The notes beneath the pieces were generated by a model. That model had not been told where the DNA came from. It made no database searches and saw only the letters and a program-made list of their open reading frames with translations. A DNA stretch of 64,000 nucleotides from positions 182,766 to 246,765 of the forward strand of contig NZ_JAMTCK010000015.1 of assembly GCF_024171785.1 (NCBI RefSeq), in the 5' to 3' direction. Made by a program: the position numbers and the translations under genes. Shown in pieces: positions 39,849 to 47,997 of the stretch; position 1 is the stretch's first letter; each line of letters starts with the position of its first letter. The DNA comes from Goodfellowiella coeruleoviolacea. Its GTDB lineage: Bacteria; Actinomycetota; Actinomycetes; Mycobacteriales; Pseudonocardiaceae.

Positions 39849-41020
39849 CCGGTGGTCAGCCAGGGCAGCTCGTCGGTGCGCACGGCCACGCACAGTTCGG
39901 GCATGCGCTCCACCAGTTGGGTCAGCGCGACCTGGAGCACCATTCTGGACAGTTCCGCCGCGATGCACCGGTGCGGCCCGAACCCGAACGCGATGTGCGA
40001 GTTGCGCCGGCGGGACAGGTCGAGGTCGCCGGGATCGGTGAACGCGGTCTCGTCCCAGTTGGCGGCGGTGAACGGGACGATGACGAACTCGCCGGCGCGG
40101 ACCAGGTGGCCGCCGACCTCGGCGTCGGCCACGGCACAGCGCGGGATCAGGGCACCGGCGCTCAGCGGAGTGAACCGGAGCAGTTCCTCCACGGCGGTGG
40201 ACACCAGCGCGGGGTCGTCCACCAGCCGCTTCCACTGCCTGGTGGAGGACAGCAGGTGGACGAAGTTGGTGAGCGCGACCGTGGTGGCCTCCCGGCCGGA
40301 GCGCACCAGGCTGAGCGCGAGCACCGCGGCCTCCCTGGCGTTGAGCGTGCCACGGGTGCAGGCCAGGGCCAGTTCGCTGATCACACCGCCGCTGGCGGTG
40401 GCGCGGCGGTGGCGGATCTGGTTGGTGAGGTAGTCGGTGAACGCGGCGACGTGCTCGGCGGTCTGGTGCGGCGGCACGGTGGTCAGTTCCCGGCCGAGCA
40501 GGGCACCGGACCAGGTCATGACCTGGTCGTGGTGTTCGGGCGGGATGCCGATCAGCTCGCTGAGCACGGACATGGGCAGCGGCAGGGCGAAGTGCGCGAC
40601 CAGGTCGGCGGGCGGGCCCAGCTGCTCCATGTCGTCGATCAGTTCGACCACGATCCCGGTGGTGCGCGAGCGCAGCGCCTCGACCCGGCGGACGGTGAAC
40701 GCCTTGGCCAGCACCTTGCGCAGCCGCATGTGCGCGGCGCCGGTGTGCTGGACGATGTCGCCCTCGGGCGGCGGCGGATCGGGGGTCATCCGCGGGGTGT
40801 CCGGGGTCTGGCCGGGAACCCTGGCGCGGAACCGGCGGTCGGTGAGCACGAACCTGGCGTCCTCGTAGCGCGTGACCAACCAGGCGGGGGCGCCGTGCGG
40901 CAACCGGACCCTGGGCAGTCCCGGGGTCTGGCGCAGTTCCGCGTAGCGCGGTGACAGGCGCAGCTGCTGCCCGTCGGCGAAGGGATACAGCAGTGGGTCG
41001 TTGATCTCGTCACGGCTCAT
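39809..41020 (-). CDS. Cytochrome P450
   Basis: A 403-residue bacterial class I P450 monooxygenase. Heme-binding motif FGFGPHRCIAAELSR (Cys near residue 350), ExxR motif in VEELLRF, I-helix SGREATT, and HTGAAHMRLRKVLAKAFT in the C-helix region. It needs ferredoxin and reductase partners not encoded nearby. ATG at 41020 gives MSRDEINDPLLYPF; the upstream extension is unlike the family. It lies between two gene pairs of unknown secreted function, and its substrate is unknown. Its 3' end overlaps the secreted protein gene by 40 bases. Confidence 0.93.
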   Translation of the reverse strand: MSRDEINDPLLYPFADGQQLRLSPRYAELRQTPGLPRVRLPHGAPAWLVTRYEDARFVLTDRRFRARVPGQTPDTPRMTPDPPPPEGDIVQHTGAAHMRLRKVLAKAFTVRRVEALRSRTTGIVVELIDDMEQLGPPADLVAHFALPLPMSVLSELIGIPPEHHDQVMTWSGALLGRELTTVPPHQTAEHVAAFTDYLTNQIRHRRATASGGVISELALACTRGTLNAREAAVLALSLVRSGREATTVALTNFVHLLSSTRQWKRLVDDPALVSTAVEELLRFTPLSAGALIPRCAVADAEVGGHLVRAGEFVIVPFTAANWDETAFTDPGDLDLSRRRNSHIAFGFGPHRCIAAELSRMVLQVALTQLVERMPELCVAVRTDELPWLTTGQFRGFARLPVSW

Positions 41021-41351
41021 GTGCCACACACCCCGCCCGAACGGCCACGGATGCGCATCATGTCCCCGCCCCGCGAGATGCGCGTTGGTCGCAGAATCAT
41101 ATGAGCCGACAAGGTATCCGGTCATCTACCCGTTGGGGTAGGAAGATCACCGCACGATCGGGCGAGCGGAAAACCCGCCCACGACTGGGAAAGCGTCACC
41201 GAACAGCCGCTGTTCATCCCTTGTGGCCAGTGCGGTCAAACCGCTGGATCCCCGGTGCGCACGCATGGTGAGGTCGGGTTCCGCGATCGGTGGAATTCCC
41301 GGCCTCCGGTGGCGACCGTCCACACGCGACCCAAAACTGTCTCGGGTGATC
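41021..41351. promoter_or_regulatory. Divergent promoter region, P450 and amidohydrolase 1
   Basis: 331 bases. CTACCC-GTTG-GGGTAG (41126-41141) is an inverted repeat suited to a regulator. The stretch at 41294-41330 (TTCCCGGCCTCCGGT then GTCCACA) recurs before amidohydrolase 2 at 42455-42488 (ATCCCGGCCTGCGGT then GTCCACA), indicating a duplicated promoter. Confidence 0.45.
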
Positions 41352-42428
41352 ATGAGACGAGTGCTGAGTCGGCGGATGGCGGCCAAGGGCGCGGCCGTGG
41401 TCACCGCCGCGACGGCGGGTGTGTTCAGCCTGGCCGGTGACGGGAGCGCGACCGCCGCCGGCGACGACGACCGGGATCGCCGCGTCGACGTGCACCACCA
41501 CTGCCTCACCCCGGCCTGGCTGGCCTGGGCCGAGGCGCGCGGCGTGCTCGACCGGGACGAGCTGCGCTGGTGGGTGTACTGGGACGTGGCCGACACGCTG
41601 TCCATGATGGACGCCGCCGGCATCGCCACGGCGGTGATGTCGGTGCGCACCCCGATCGTTCATCCGCAGGTGGACGACGCGTTGCACCGGGAGAGCCTGC
41701 GGGTGGCCTACCAGTCGGTGGCCGAGGTGGTGGCGGCGCATCCCGGCAGGTTCGCGTTCCTGGCCCAGGTGCGCCTGGACAACCTGGAGCTGGCCCGGTG
41801 GTCGGCCCGGTACGCGCTGCGCGCGGGCGCGGTCGGGGTGCAGTTCCACACCCACGACCTGTGCGGACGCTATCTCGGTGACCCGGCATTCGACCCGCTG
41901 TTGGCCGAACTCAGCGCGGAGACGGCGGTGGCGGTGGTGCACCCCGCTGATCTGCCCGGCACCACCAGGCAGCAGCCCGCGGTCCCCGGCGTGCCCAACT
42001 TCATGTGCGACTACCTGTTGGCCACGACCCGGGTCGGTCTCAGCATGACCATGCACCGCACGCTGGACCGGTTTCCCCGGTTGTCGTTCGTGCTGCCGCA
42101 CGGTGGCGGGTTCCTGCCCTACATCGCCGCGCGGGTCAGGACGCTGGGCGGGCAGCTGTCCCCGGCGGTGGACCCCGGTCTGCTGCGGGACTACCTGTGC
42201 CGGTTCCACTACGACACGGCCGCGCCCATGTCGCCCGACGCCACGCCGACGCTGCTGGCCACGGTCGGATCGGCGCGCCTGCTGTACGGCTCGGACTGGC
42301 CGGCGCTGACCCGGGAGCAGGTGCTGGCGGCGGCCACCGCCCTGGACACCGATCCCGCGCTGACCCCGGTGCAGCGGGCGCGGATCAACCGGGGCAACGC
42401 GCTCGCCCTGTTCCCGTCCCTGGGCTGA
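41352..42428 (+). CDS. Tat-exported amidohydrolase (ACMSD/decarboxylase-like), copy 1
   Basis: A 358-residue amidohydrolase-2 family protein. RRVLSRRMAAKGAAVVTAAT is a twin-arginine signal. Metal-site motifs: DVHHHCLTP (HxH), VHPAD, PHGGGFLPY (His250, equivalent to the strand-6 His that is catalytic in ACMSD) and YGSDWP. Family members decarboxylate or hydrolyse aromatic or acidic compounds. Export from the cytoplasm is unusual for the family. ATG at 41352. The paralog follows after 79 bases. Confidence 0.82.
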   Translation: MRRVLSRRMAAKGAAVVTAATAGVFSLAGDGSATAAGDDDRDRRVDVHHHCLTPAWLAWAEARGVLDRDELRWWVYWDVADTLSMMDAAGIATAVMSVRTPIVHPQVDDALHRESLRVAYQSVAEVVAAHPGRFAFLAQVRLDNLELARWSARYALRAGAVGVQFHTHDLCGRYLGDPAFDPLLAELSAETAVAVVHPADLPGTTRQQPAVPGVPNFMCDYLLATTRVGLSMTMHRTLDRFPRLSFVLPHGGGFLPYIAARVRTLGGQLSPAVDPGLLRDYLCRFHYDTAAPMSPDATPTLLATVGSARLLYGSDWPALTREQVLAAATALDTDPALTPVQRARINRGNALALFPSLG

Positions 42429-42507
42429 GCCGGGCCCGGGCGCACGAACGGCGGTAAATCCCGGCCTGCGGTCGCGGCTGTCCACATGGGACAGAAGACT
42501 GGGATGG

Positions 42508-43611
42508 GTGACGACGCAACGAACACTGACTCGACGGGACGTGGCCAGGGGCGCGGTCGTGGTCACCGCTGCCGCGGCCGGCGTGCTCGCCGCCACCCCG
42601 GGCGGCCAGGCCGCCCCACTCGACGACGTGACCGGCCGGGACAACCGGGACAACCGCGACCGCCGGATCGACGTGCACCAGCACTGCACCCCGCCCACCT
42701 GGCTGGACTGGGCGGAGTCGCGGGGGCTGGCCGACCGGAACAAGGTGCCGTGGTGGGCGCACTGGGACGCGAACACCACACTGTCCACGATGGACGAAGC
42801 CGGGATCGCCACCGCGGTGGTGTCGCTGCGCCTGCCGCAGAACGCGCCCTACGCGGACGACGCGCAGTACCAGGAGAGCCTGCGGGTGGCCTACGACGCC
42901 CTGGCCGAACTGGCCGAGGCGCACCCCGGCAGGTTCGCCTTCCTCGCCCAGGCGTACCTGGACAACCTGGACCGGGCGAGCTGGTCGGCCCAGTACGGGC
43001 GGGAAGCCGGCGCGGTCGGGGTGGAACTGCCCACGCACGACGGGCAGGGCCGCTACCTCGGTGACCCGGTCTTCGACCCGCTGTTGACCCAGCTCGACGC
43101 CGAACGCACGGTGGCGATGGTGCACCCGGTCGCGTTGACCAGGGCCAGCGAGCAGAACCCCGACGTGCCCGGACTGCCCAGCTCGGTGTGCGACTACCTG
43201 TTGGCGACCACCCGCGCCGCCATCAACATGATGATGCACCGCACGCTGGACCGGTTCGGCCAGCTGTCGTTCGTGCTGGTGCAGGGCGGCGGGTTCCTGC
43301 CCTACATCAGCGCGCGGGTGGCGCGGGCCGGCGCGAGCATGACCCCGCCGATGGACGCCGCGCTGCTGCCCGAGGACCTGCGCCGGTTCCACTACGACAC
43401 GGCCGCGCCGATGTCGCCGCACGCCACGCCGACGCTGCTGGCCACGGCGGGCGCGCCCAGCCTGCTCTACGGCACCGACTGGCCCTACTCCACGAGCGAG
43501 CAGATGCTGGACATGGCGGCGGCGCTGGACAGCGACCCGGCGCTGACCTCGGCGCAGCGGGCCCGGATCAACCGGGGCAACGCGCTCGCCCTGTTCCCGT
43601 CCCTGGGCTGA
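42508..43611 (+). CDS. Exported amidohydrolase-like protein, copy 2 (catalytic His replaced)
   Basis: A 367-residue paralog of the preceding gene, with a Tat-type signal TRRDVARGAVVVTAAAAG. It keeps DVHQHCTPP, VHPVA and YGTDWP, but the strand-6 motif reads VQGGGFLPY: Gln259 replaces the His found in copy 1 and in ACMSD. Activity may be altered or lost. GTG at 42508 gives MTTQRTLTRRD. Its stop codon and that of the convergent HxlR gene are adjacent inside one palindrome. Confidence 0.82.
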   Translation: MTTQRTLTRRDVARGAVVVTAAAAGVLAATPGGQAAPLDDVTGRDNRDNRDRRIDVHQHCTPPTWLDWAESRGLADRNKVPWWAHWDANTTLSTMDEAGIATAVVSLRLPQNAPYADDAQYQESLRVAYDALAELAEAHPGRFAFLAQAYLDNLDRASWSAQYGREAGAVGVELPTHDGQGRYLGDPVFDPLLTQLDAERTVAMVHPVALTRASEQNPDVPGLPSSVCDYLLATTRAAINMMMHRTLDRFGQLSFVLVQGGGFLPYISARVARAGASMTPPMDAALLPEDLRRFHYDTAAPMSPHATPTLLATAGAPSLLYGTDWPYSTSEQMLDMAAALDSDPALTSAQRARINRGNALALFPSLG

Positions 43612-43618
43612 TCAGCCC
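43605..43618. terminator. Palindrome containing both convergent stop codons
   Basis: GGGCTGATCAGCCC is a perfect 14-base palindrome. The central TGATCA supplies the TGA stop of amidohydrolase 2 on the plus strand and of the HxlR gene on the minus strand. It may act as a short bidirectional terminator. Confidence 0.5.
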
Positions 43619-44010
43619 GCCTGGTCGAGCTGGGACGTGTTCCGCTCGTACGCCTCGCGGGCATCCAGCAGTTCGTCCCAGTGCTCGCTCACCCACGCGC
43701 ACATGGTCAGCATCGGCTTGATCACGCTGCGGCCCAGCGGGGTGAGTTCGTACTCCACGCGCGGGCTGGCCTCGGTGTAGGCGGTGCGGGTGACCAGGCC
43801 GTCGCGTTGCAGACCGCGCAGCGACTGGGTGAGCGTCTTCGCGGTGATGCCGTGCAGGGGGACGCGCAGTTCGGAGAAGCGGCGCGGGCCGTCCTCCAGG
43901 CACATGATGATCAGCGGCGCCCACTTGTCGACCAACCGGAACGGGGAGAGCGCCGACGGGCACAGTTCGTCGAACATGTCGGGGGCAAGCGGCTTGCGCA
44001 CGCCCGCCAC
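43612..44010 (-). CDS. HxlR-family transcriptional regulator
   Basis: A 132-residue MarR-like winged-helix regulator of the HxlR/DUF24 family. Typical segments are VDKWAPLIIMCLEDGPRRFS, ELRVPLHGITAKTLTQSLRG, LQRDGLVTR and YELTPLGRSV. A cysteine near the start (ELCPSALSP) is at the redox-sensing position of some members. GTG at 44010 is chosen, close to a TTATC -10-like element, perhaps leaderless; GTG at 44001 is the alternative. It is divergent from an NAD(P)-binding gene that it may control. Confidence 0.88.
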   Translation of the reverse strand: MAGVRKPLAPDMFDELCPSALSPFRLVDKWAPLIIMCLEDGPRRFSELRVPLHGITAKTLTQSLRGLQRDGLVTRTAYTEASPRVEYELTPLGRSVIKPMLTMCAWVSEHWDELLDAREAYERNTSQLDQAG

Positions 44011-44031
44011 GATAACCGTGATCGCGGTATC
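44011..44031. promoter_or_regulatory. Candidate HxlR operator
   Basis: GATAACCGTGATCGCGGTATC is an imperfect inverted repeat (GATaACCG against CGGTATC) directly at the HxlR start, in the 103-base gap to the divergent oxidoreductase gene. Confidence 0.45.
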
Positions 44032-44113
44032 CGATCGGAAACCACCCCGCCGCCTATGGTCCGGCCACCGGCCGGGAACACGTCCCGACCGGAGGCGGAG
44101 AGGGGTGTTCGCG

Positions 44114-44755
44114 ATGAGCGGGATCGTGGTGTTCGGCGCGGGTGGCCGGGCCGGTCGGCAGGTGGTGGCCGAGGCGCGCGGCCGGGGCCACCAGGTCACC
44201 GCCGTGGTGCGCGACCCGGCCAAGTACGCGGAGCTGGCCGGCGCCGGGGTGCGGGTCGAGGCGGGCGATGTGACCGACGGCGCGGCCGTCGCCGACCTGG
44301 TGGCCGGGCACGACGCGGTGGTGTCCATGGCCGCGGTGTACGGGCCGGGAACCAACCCGCCGGCGTTCTTCGTGGACTCGACGCGGGCCCTGCTGGCCGG
44401 GGTGGCGCGGGCCGGGATCGGTCGGCTGGTGGTGGGTGGCCTCGGCGCGCTGCTGCCCGACGACACGGGCACGCGGTTCGTGGACGCGATGGACCTGCCG
44501 GCCGAGGCGCGCGAGTTCTGCCTGGCGCACGCGGCCGGGCTGGACGTGTTGCGGGCCGAGGGCGACGCCGTTGACTGGCTGTACCTGAGCCCGTGCGGCG
44601 ACTTCGACCACGACGGCGCGCGCACCGGCGGCTACCGGGTGGGCGAGCGCGCGGACATGGCCAACCGGATCTCCTACGCCGACTTCGCCATCGCCGTGCT
44701 GGACGAGGTGGACACGCCCCAGCACCACCGCACCCACCTGGGCGTGCTGGGCTGA
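44114..44755 (+). CDS. NAD(P)H-binding protein (SDR-like)
   Basis: A 213-residue atypical SDR of the NAD(P)H-binding/YwnB type: SGIVVFGAGGRAGRQVVAEA is the Rossmann loop, VEAGDVTDGAAVADL follows, and DWLYLSPCGDF and ADMANRISYADFAIAVLDE close the domain. ATG at 44114 has GAGGGG upstream; GTG at 44105 is possible. HxlR regulators are often divergent from such genes, which respond to quinone or aldehyde stress. A strong terminator follows. Confidence 0.85.
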   Translation: MSGIVVFGAGGRAGRQVVAEARGRGHQVTAVVRDPAKYAELAGAGVRVEAGDVTDGAAVADLVAGHDAVVSMAAVYGPGTNPPAFFVDSTRALLAGVARAGIGRLVVGGLGALLPDDTGTRFVDAMDLPAEAREFCLAHAAGLDVLRAEGDAVDWLYLSPCGDFDHDGARTGGYRVGERADMANRISYADFAIAVLDEVDTPQHHRTHLGVLG

Positions 44756-44814
44756 GCCCGGGCGCCGGCCGGTACGGCGTTCCCGTGTGGACTGTCGTCA
44801 GTAGACGGTGATAG

Positions 44815-44847
44815 CCCGGGGACGCCGTGCGGCTGGGCGTCCCCGGG
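44815..44847. terminator. Strong bidirectional hairpin terminator
   Basis: CCCGGGGACGCC (44815-44826) pairs perfectly with GGCGTCCCCGGG (44836-44847), a 12-base stem with a 9-base loop, between the convergent NAD(P)H-binding and peptidase genes. Confidence 0.8.
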
Positions 44848-44853
44848 CGGTGG

Positions 44854-46314
44854 TCAGCTCGTCGGGCAGGTGGCGCCGGCCGGCGGCAGCACCCGGTCGA
44901 CGAAGTACCGGTTGGCGTGGGCCACCACGCACGGGTTGCCGAAGTTCAGGTAGGCGCCGTGTTCCAGCCCGTCGATGGCGATGGTGACTGAGCCAGGCAC
45001 CTGGTCAGCCACGTTCCTGGTGGCGTTCAGGCTGGGCAGGTCGGCGACGCCCAGCAGCGGCGGCAGCCCGCGTGGGTTGATCGGGCTCGGCGGGTTGCTG
45101 ACCGGCCCGGGGTAGCCGACGCAGGGCATCCGCATGGCGGCCTGGTAGCCGGGGAAGTTCGGGGACAGCTCCCGACCGCGGTGCACCTCCGCCTGGTAGT
45201 CGGCGTAGGAGGCGAAACCCCGCATGCCGTCCGCACACGACGTGGCCAGGCCGGCGTTGGGCGCCACGGGCTTGCGGCCGGGCATGCCGGCGGCGGGCGC
45301 GCTCAACCCGGTGGCGTCGCCGCGCAGTGCCTCGTCCAGCGCGTCGCTGAGCTGCTGCCAGCGCTCCGCACTGGACAGGAACGGGCCGATCGCCATCTGC
45401 ACGTCGAACCCGTCGTAGCTGACCCCGGTCGAGCCGACCGGGATGGGGGCGGCGTCGGCGTCGGCGAGCAGCCGCTGCCAGACGGCCGGGATGTCCTGGC
45501 CGCGCAGCGAACAGGTGGTGGCGGCCTGGCACCAGGCGATCCAGCGGGCGAACACCTCCTCCTTGTCGCGGTACCGGTCGATCTCCTCGGGCAGCCGGTC
45601 GGTGCTGACGTGGTCGGGGATGCTGTCCAGGACCACGGTGCGGACCCGGTCCGGGAACAGCCGGGCGTAGCTGGCCGCGATCACCCCGCCGTAGGAGTTG
45701 GCCAGGAAGTTCAGCCTCCGGTCACCCACGGCCGCGCGGATCGCGTTCAGATCCCTGGCGTGCGCTGCCGAGTCCAGGTGGTCGAACAGTTCCGGGTCCC
45801 TGCCGCGGCACTGCTCGACGGCGGCCCGGTTCGCCTCGGCCCTGGCCTGGTACTCCGCTTCGGTGTGGGGCAGGGCGAACACCGGTCCGGTCATGGCGCA
45901 CTGCGTGAGCGCGTCACCCCAGGTGTACCAGGAGCCGCGCGGTTCCCAGGTGACCACGTCGAACCGGTCGCGCAGCGCGGTGAAGCGGGCGGCGGACCTC
46001 TTCAACGCGTCGATGCCGTCGGCACCGGGGCCGCCTGGGTTGACCACGACCGAGCCGATCCGCGCGGCCGGGTTCGTGCCGGGCAGCCGCGCCAGGTCGA
46101 GGGTGATCCGTCGGCCGGTGGGCTTGGCCCAGTCCACCGGCACCCGCAGGGTGGCGCACTCCATGCCCGCCGGGACGTCCGTGCCGGCGCACTCCGTCCA
46201 CGCCAGTCCGCCGCCAGGGGAAGCCCCGGCGGCGGTGGCACCTCCCGCGAGCACACCGCCGGTGAGGCCGGCGACCACCACGGCCACGGCCACCGCTCGT
46301 GTTCTCCCTGTCAT
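44854..46314 (-). CDS. Secreted tripeptidyl aminopeptidase-like alpha/beta hydrolase
   Basis: A 486-residue exported peptidase of the S33-related SlpD/SlpE/Tap type. Signal peptide VAVAVVVAGLTGGVLAGGAT, then LAWTECAG and VPVDWAKP, which are typical of the family. VNPGGPGADG is the oxyanion loop, and FLANSYGGVIAASYA contains the nucleophile Ser. A C-terminal TAP-C region ends with ...VLPPAGATCPTS; the His is probably in GLEHGAYLNF. It likely degrades peptides outside the cell. ATG at 46314 with GGAGG ten bases upstream. Confidence 0.85.
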   Translation of the reverse strand: MTGRTRAVAVAVVVAGLTGGVLAGGATAAGASPGGGLAWTECAGTDVPAGMECATLRVPVDWAKPTGRRITLDLARLPGTNPAARIGSVVVNPGGPGADGIDALKRSAARFTALRDRFDVVTWEPRGSWYTWGDALTQCAMTGPVFALPHTEAEYQARAEANRAAVEQCRGRDPELFDHLDSAAHARDLNAIRAAVGDRRLNFLANSYGGVIAASYARLFPDRVRTVVLDSIPDHVSTDRLPEEIDRYRDKEEVFARWIAWCQAATTCSLRGQDIPAVWQRLLADADAAPIPVGSTGVSYDGFDVQMAIGPFLSSAERWQQLSDALDEALRGDATGLSAPAAGMPGRKPVAPNAGLATSCADGMRGFASYADYQAEVHRGRELSPNFPGYQAAMRMPCVGYPGPVSNPPSPINPRGLPPLLGVADLPSLNATRNVADQVPGSVTIAIDGLEHGAYLNFGNPCVVAHANRYFVDRVLPPAGATCPTS

Positions 46315-46490
46315 CTGCCTGATTCCTCCAGATTCTCCGGATTGAGGTGGCGATGACGGTAGGGGCGGACCACTCGGTGGCGCGTCAGCGCGAACGCCGA
46401 TCTGGCAAGCGATTTCCTGGTCCCTCCGGGTGATCACGACTGCCCCCGGAGGATGACGGCTGGATCAACCGCTGGGCGAGCGGTCGAGCG

Positions 46491-46817
46491 TCACCACAGG
46501 CCGGGCGGCTCGTCGGCCTCGTCCGGTCGGGCCACCTCCCAGCGGTGGGTGCGCAGGTCGACCCTGCCGTCGGTGACGGGCACGCCCTCCTCGCGCAACC
46601 GGGCCAGCTGCTCCTGCTCCAGGTGCGGCGCGCAGCTGCCGTTGGCCCGCAACACCCGGTGCCACGGCAGGTCGTGGCCGTCCTCGGCCAGCACGCGGCC
46701 CACGATCCGGGGCGACGGCGCCTTGGCCAGGTCGGCGACGTCGCCGTAGGTGGCGACCCGACCAGCGGGAATCGCCCTGACGACCGCGCGGATCTTCTCG
46801 TGTATCTGTTCCTCCAC
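46491..46817 (-). CDS. Alkyltransferase-like protein (ATL, MGMT family, catalytic Cys replaced)
   Basis: A 108-residue winged-helix DNA-binding protein of the O6-alkylguanine alkyltransferase family. YGDVADLAKAPSPRIVG, then LPWHRVLRANGSC, is the MGMT active-site region in which PCHR reads PWHR: the alkyl-accepting cysteine is tryptophan, as in ATL proteins. These recognise alkylated guanine without repairing it and hand over to nucleotide excision repair. GTG at 46817. The equivalent mycobacterial gene (Rv3204) adjoins the TIGR02569 gene, here 27.7 kb away. Confidence 0.85.
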   Translation of the reverse strand: MEEQIHEKIRAVVRAIPAGRVATYGDVADLAKAPSPRIVGRVLAEDGHDLPWHRVLRANGSCAPHLEQEQLARLREEGVPVTDGRVDLRTHRWEVARPDEADEPPGLW

Positions 46818-46879
46818 AACGCCAAGGGTGCCAGCGCAGGTGCGCGTTGCTCCGAACGGCCCTGTCCGCCGCTGCCAAA

Positions 46880-46895
46880 TTTGGTCTATACCAAT
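46880..46895. promoter_or_regulatory. DasR-type site upstream of the chitinase
   Basis: TTTGGTCTATACCAAT matches the Streptomyces DasR responsive element ACTGGTCTAGACCACT at 12 of 16 positions, including the GGTCTA and ACCA core. It lies 57 bases before the chitinase start, also close to the divergent alkyltransferase-like gene. Confidence 0.6.
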
Positions 46896-46952
46896 GGGTG
46901 ATCCGCCGCCGCCTCCCGAGGAACCCCCAGTCCCCACAGGAGGAACCCAGCA

Positions 46953-47957
46953 ATGGCACCACTGTCCCGCCGGCTCGCCCCGATGGCCGCCCTGGCCGCC
47001 GCGGTGTTCGCCCTGGCCGCCCCGTCGGCCACCGCCACCGCCGCCGACGCGGCTGGATCCCCGGCCACGACCGCCGCGGCCGTGCCGGTCGCCCCGTACG
47101 TGGACATGGGCGCGTGGCCCACCCCGTCGCTGTCCGCGATGTCCGCGGCGAGCGGGGTCAAGAGCTACACGCTGGGCTTTGTCACCGGCGCGGGCTGCAA
47201 GGCCAGCTGGTTCAACGCCTACGACCCGCGCAGCGGCTGGCAGAAGGAGGAGATCGCCAAGCTCCGCGCGGCCGGCGGGGACGTGAAGATCTCCTTCGGC
47301 GGCGCCAGCGGCATCGAACTGGCCCTCGCGTGCGGCTCGGTCAGCGCGCTGACCACCGAGTACAACGCGGTGATCGACGCCTACCAGGCCAACTACATCG
47401 ACCTGGACATCGAGGGCGCGGCCAGCCAGGACAGCGCGTCCATCGAACGCCGCTCCCAGGCGCTGGCCGCGGTGCAGCGCAGCCACCCCAACCTGAAGAT
47501 CTCGGTGACCCTGCCGGTGCTGCCCAGCGGGTTGACCGACGGCGGCCTGAGCGTGGTGCGCTCGGCCAAGAACGCCGGCATCACCCTGGACAAGGTCAAC
47601 GTGATGGCGATGGACTACTACCAGGGCCCCGGCGACCAGGGCGCCAAGGCCATCCAGGCGGCCACCAGCACCAAGAACCAGATCAAGACCGTCTACACCG
47701 GACTGACCGACGCGCAGGCGTGGGCCATGGTCGGCGTCACCCCGATGATCGGCGTGAACGACTCGCGCAACGAGATCTTCTACCAGGAGGACGCGCAGCA
47801 GCTGGTGAACTTCGCCAAGCAGCAGCACATCGGCATGCTGTCGTTCTGGGAGGCCACCCGGGACCGCAACGCCTGCACCGGCGCGCTCTACCAGTGCACC
47901 AACATCAGCCAGCAGCCGTACGACTTCGCCAGGATCTTCGCCACCTACACCGGCTGA
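46953..47957 (+). CDS. Secreted chitinase, glycoside hydrolase family 18
   Basis: A 334-residue secreted single-domain enzyme. Signal peptide PMAALAAAVFALAAPSATAT; catalytic barrel from VAPYVDMGAWPTP. The GH18 motif reads YIDLDIEGA (DxxDxDxE type with the catalytic Glu), followed by VNVMAMDYYQG and SFWEATRDRN. No carbohydrate-binding module is present. It degrades chitin to oligosaccharides. ATG at 46953 with AGGAGG upstream. A DasR-type site upstream fits N-acetylglucosamine control. Confidence 0.93.
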   Translation: MAPLSRRLAPMAALAAAVFALAAPSATATAADAAGSPATTAAAVPVAPYVDMGAWPTPSLSAMSAASGVKSYTLGFVTGAGCKASWFNAYDPRSGWQKEEIAKLRAAGGDVKISFGGASGIELALACGSVSALTTEYNAVIDAYQANYIDLDIEGAASQDSASIERRSQALAAVQRSHPNLKISVTLPVLPSGLTDGGLSVVRSAKNAGITLDKVNVMAMDYYQGPGDQGAKAIQAATSTKNQIKTVYTGLTDAQAWAMVGVTPMIGVNDSRNEIFYQEDAQQLVNFAKQQHIGMLSFWEATRDRNACTGALYQCTNISQQPYDFARIFATYTG

Positions 47958-47997
47958 GCGCGGTTCGTCGCCGGCGGGCCCGGATGACGCTGACGGC

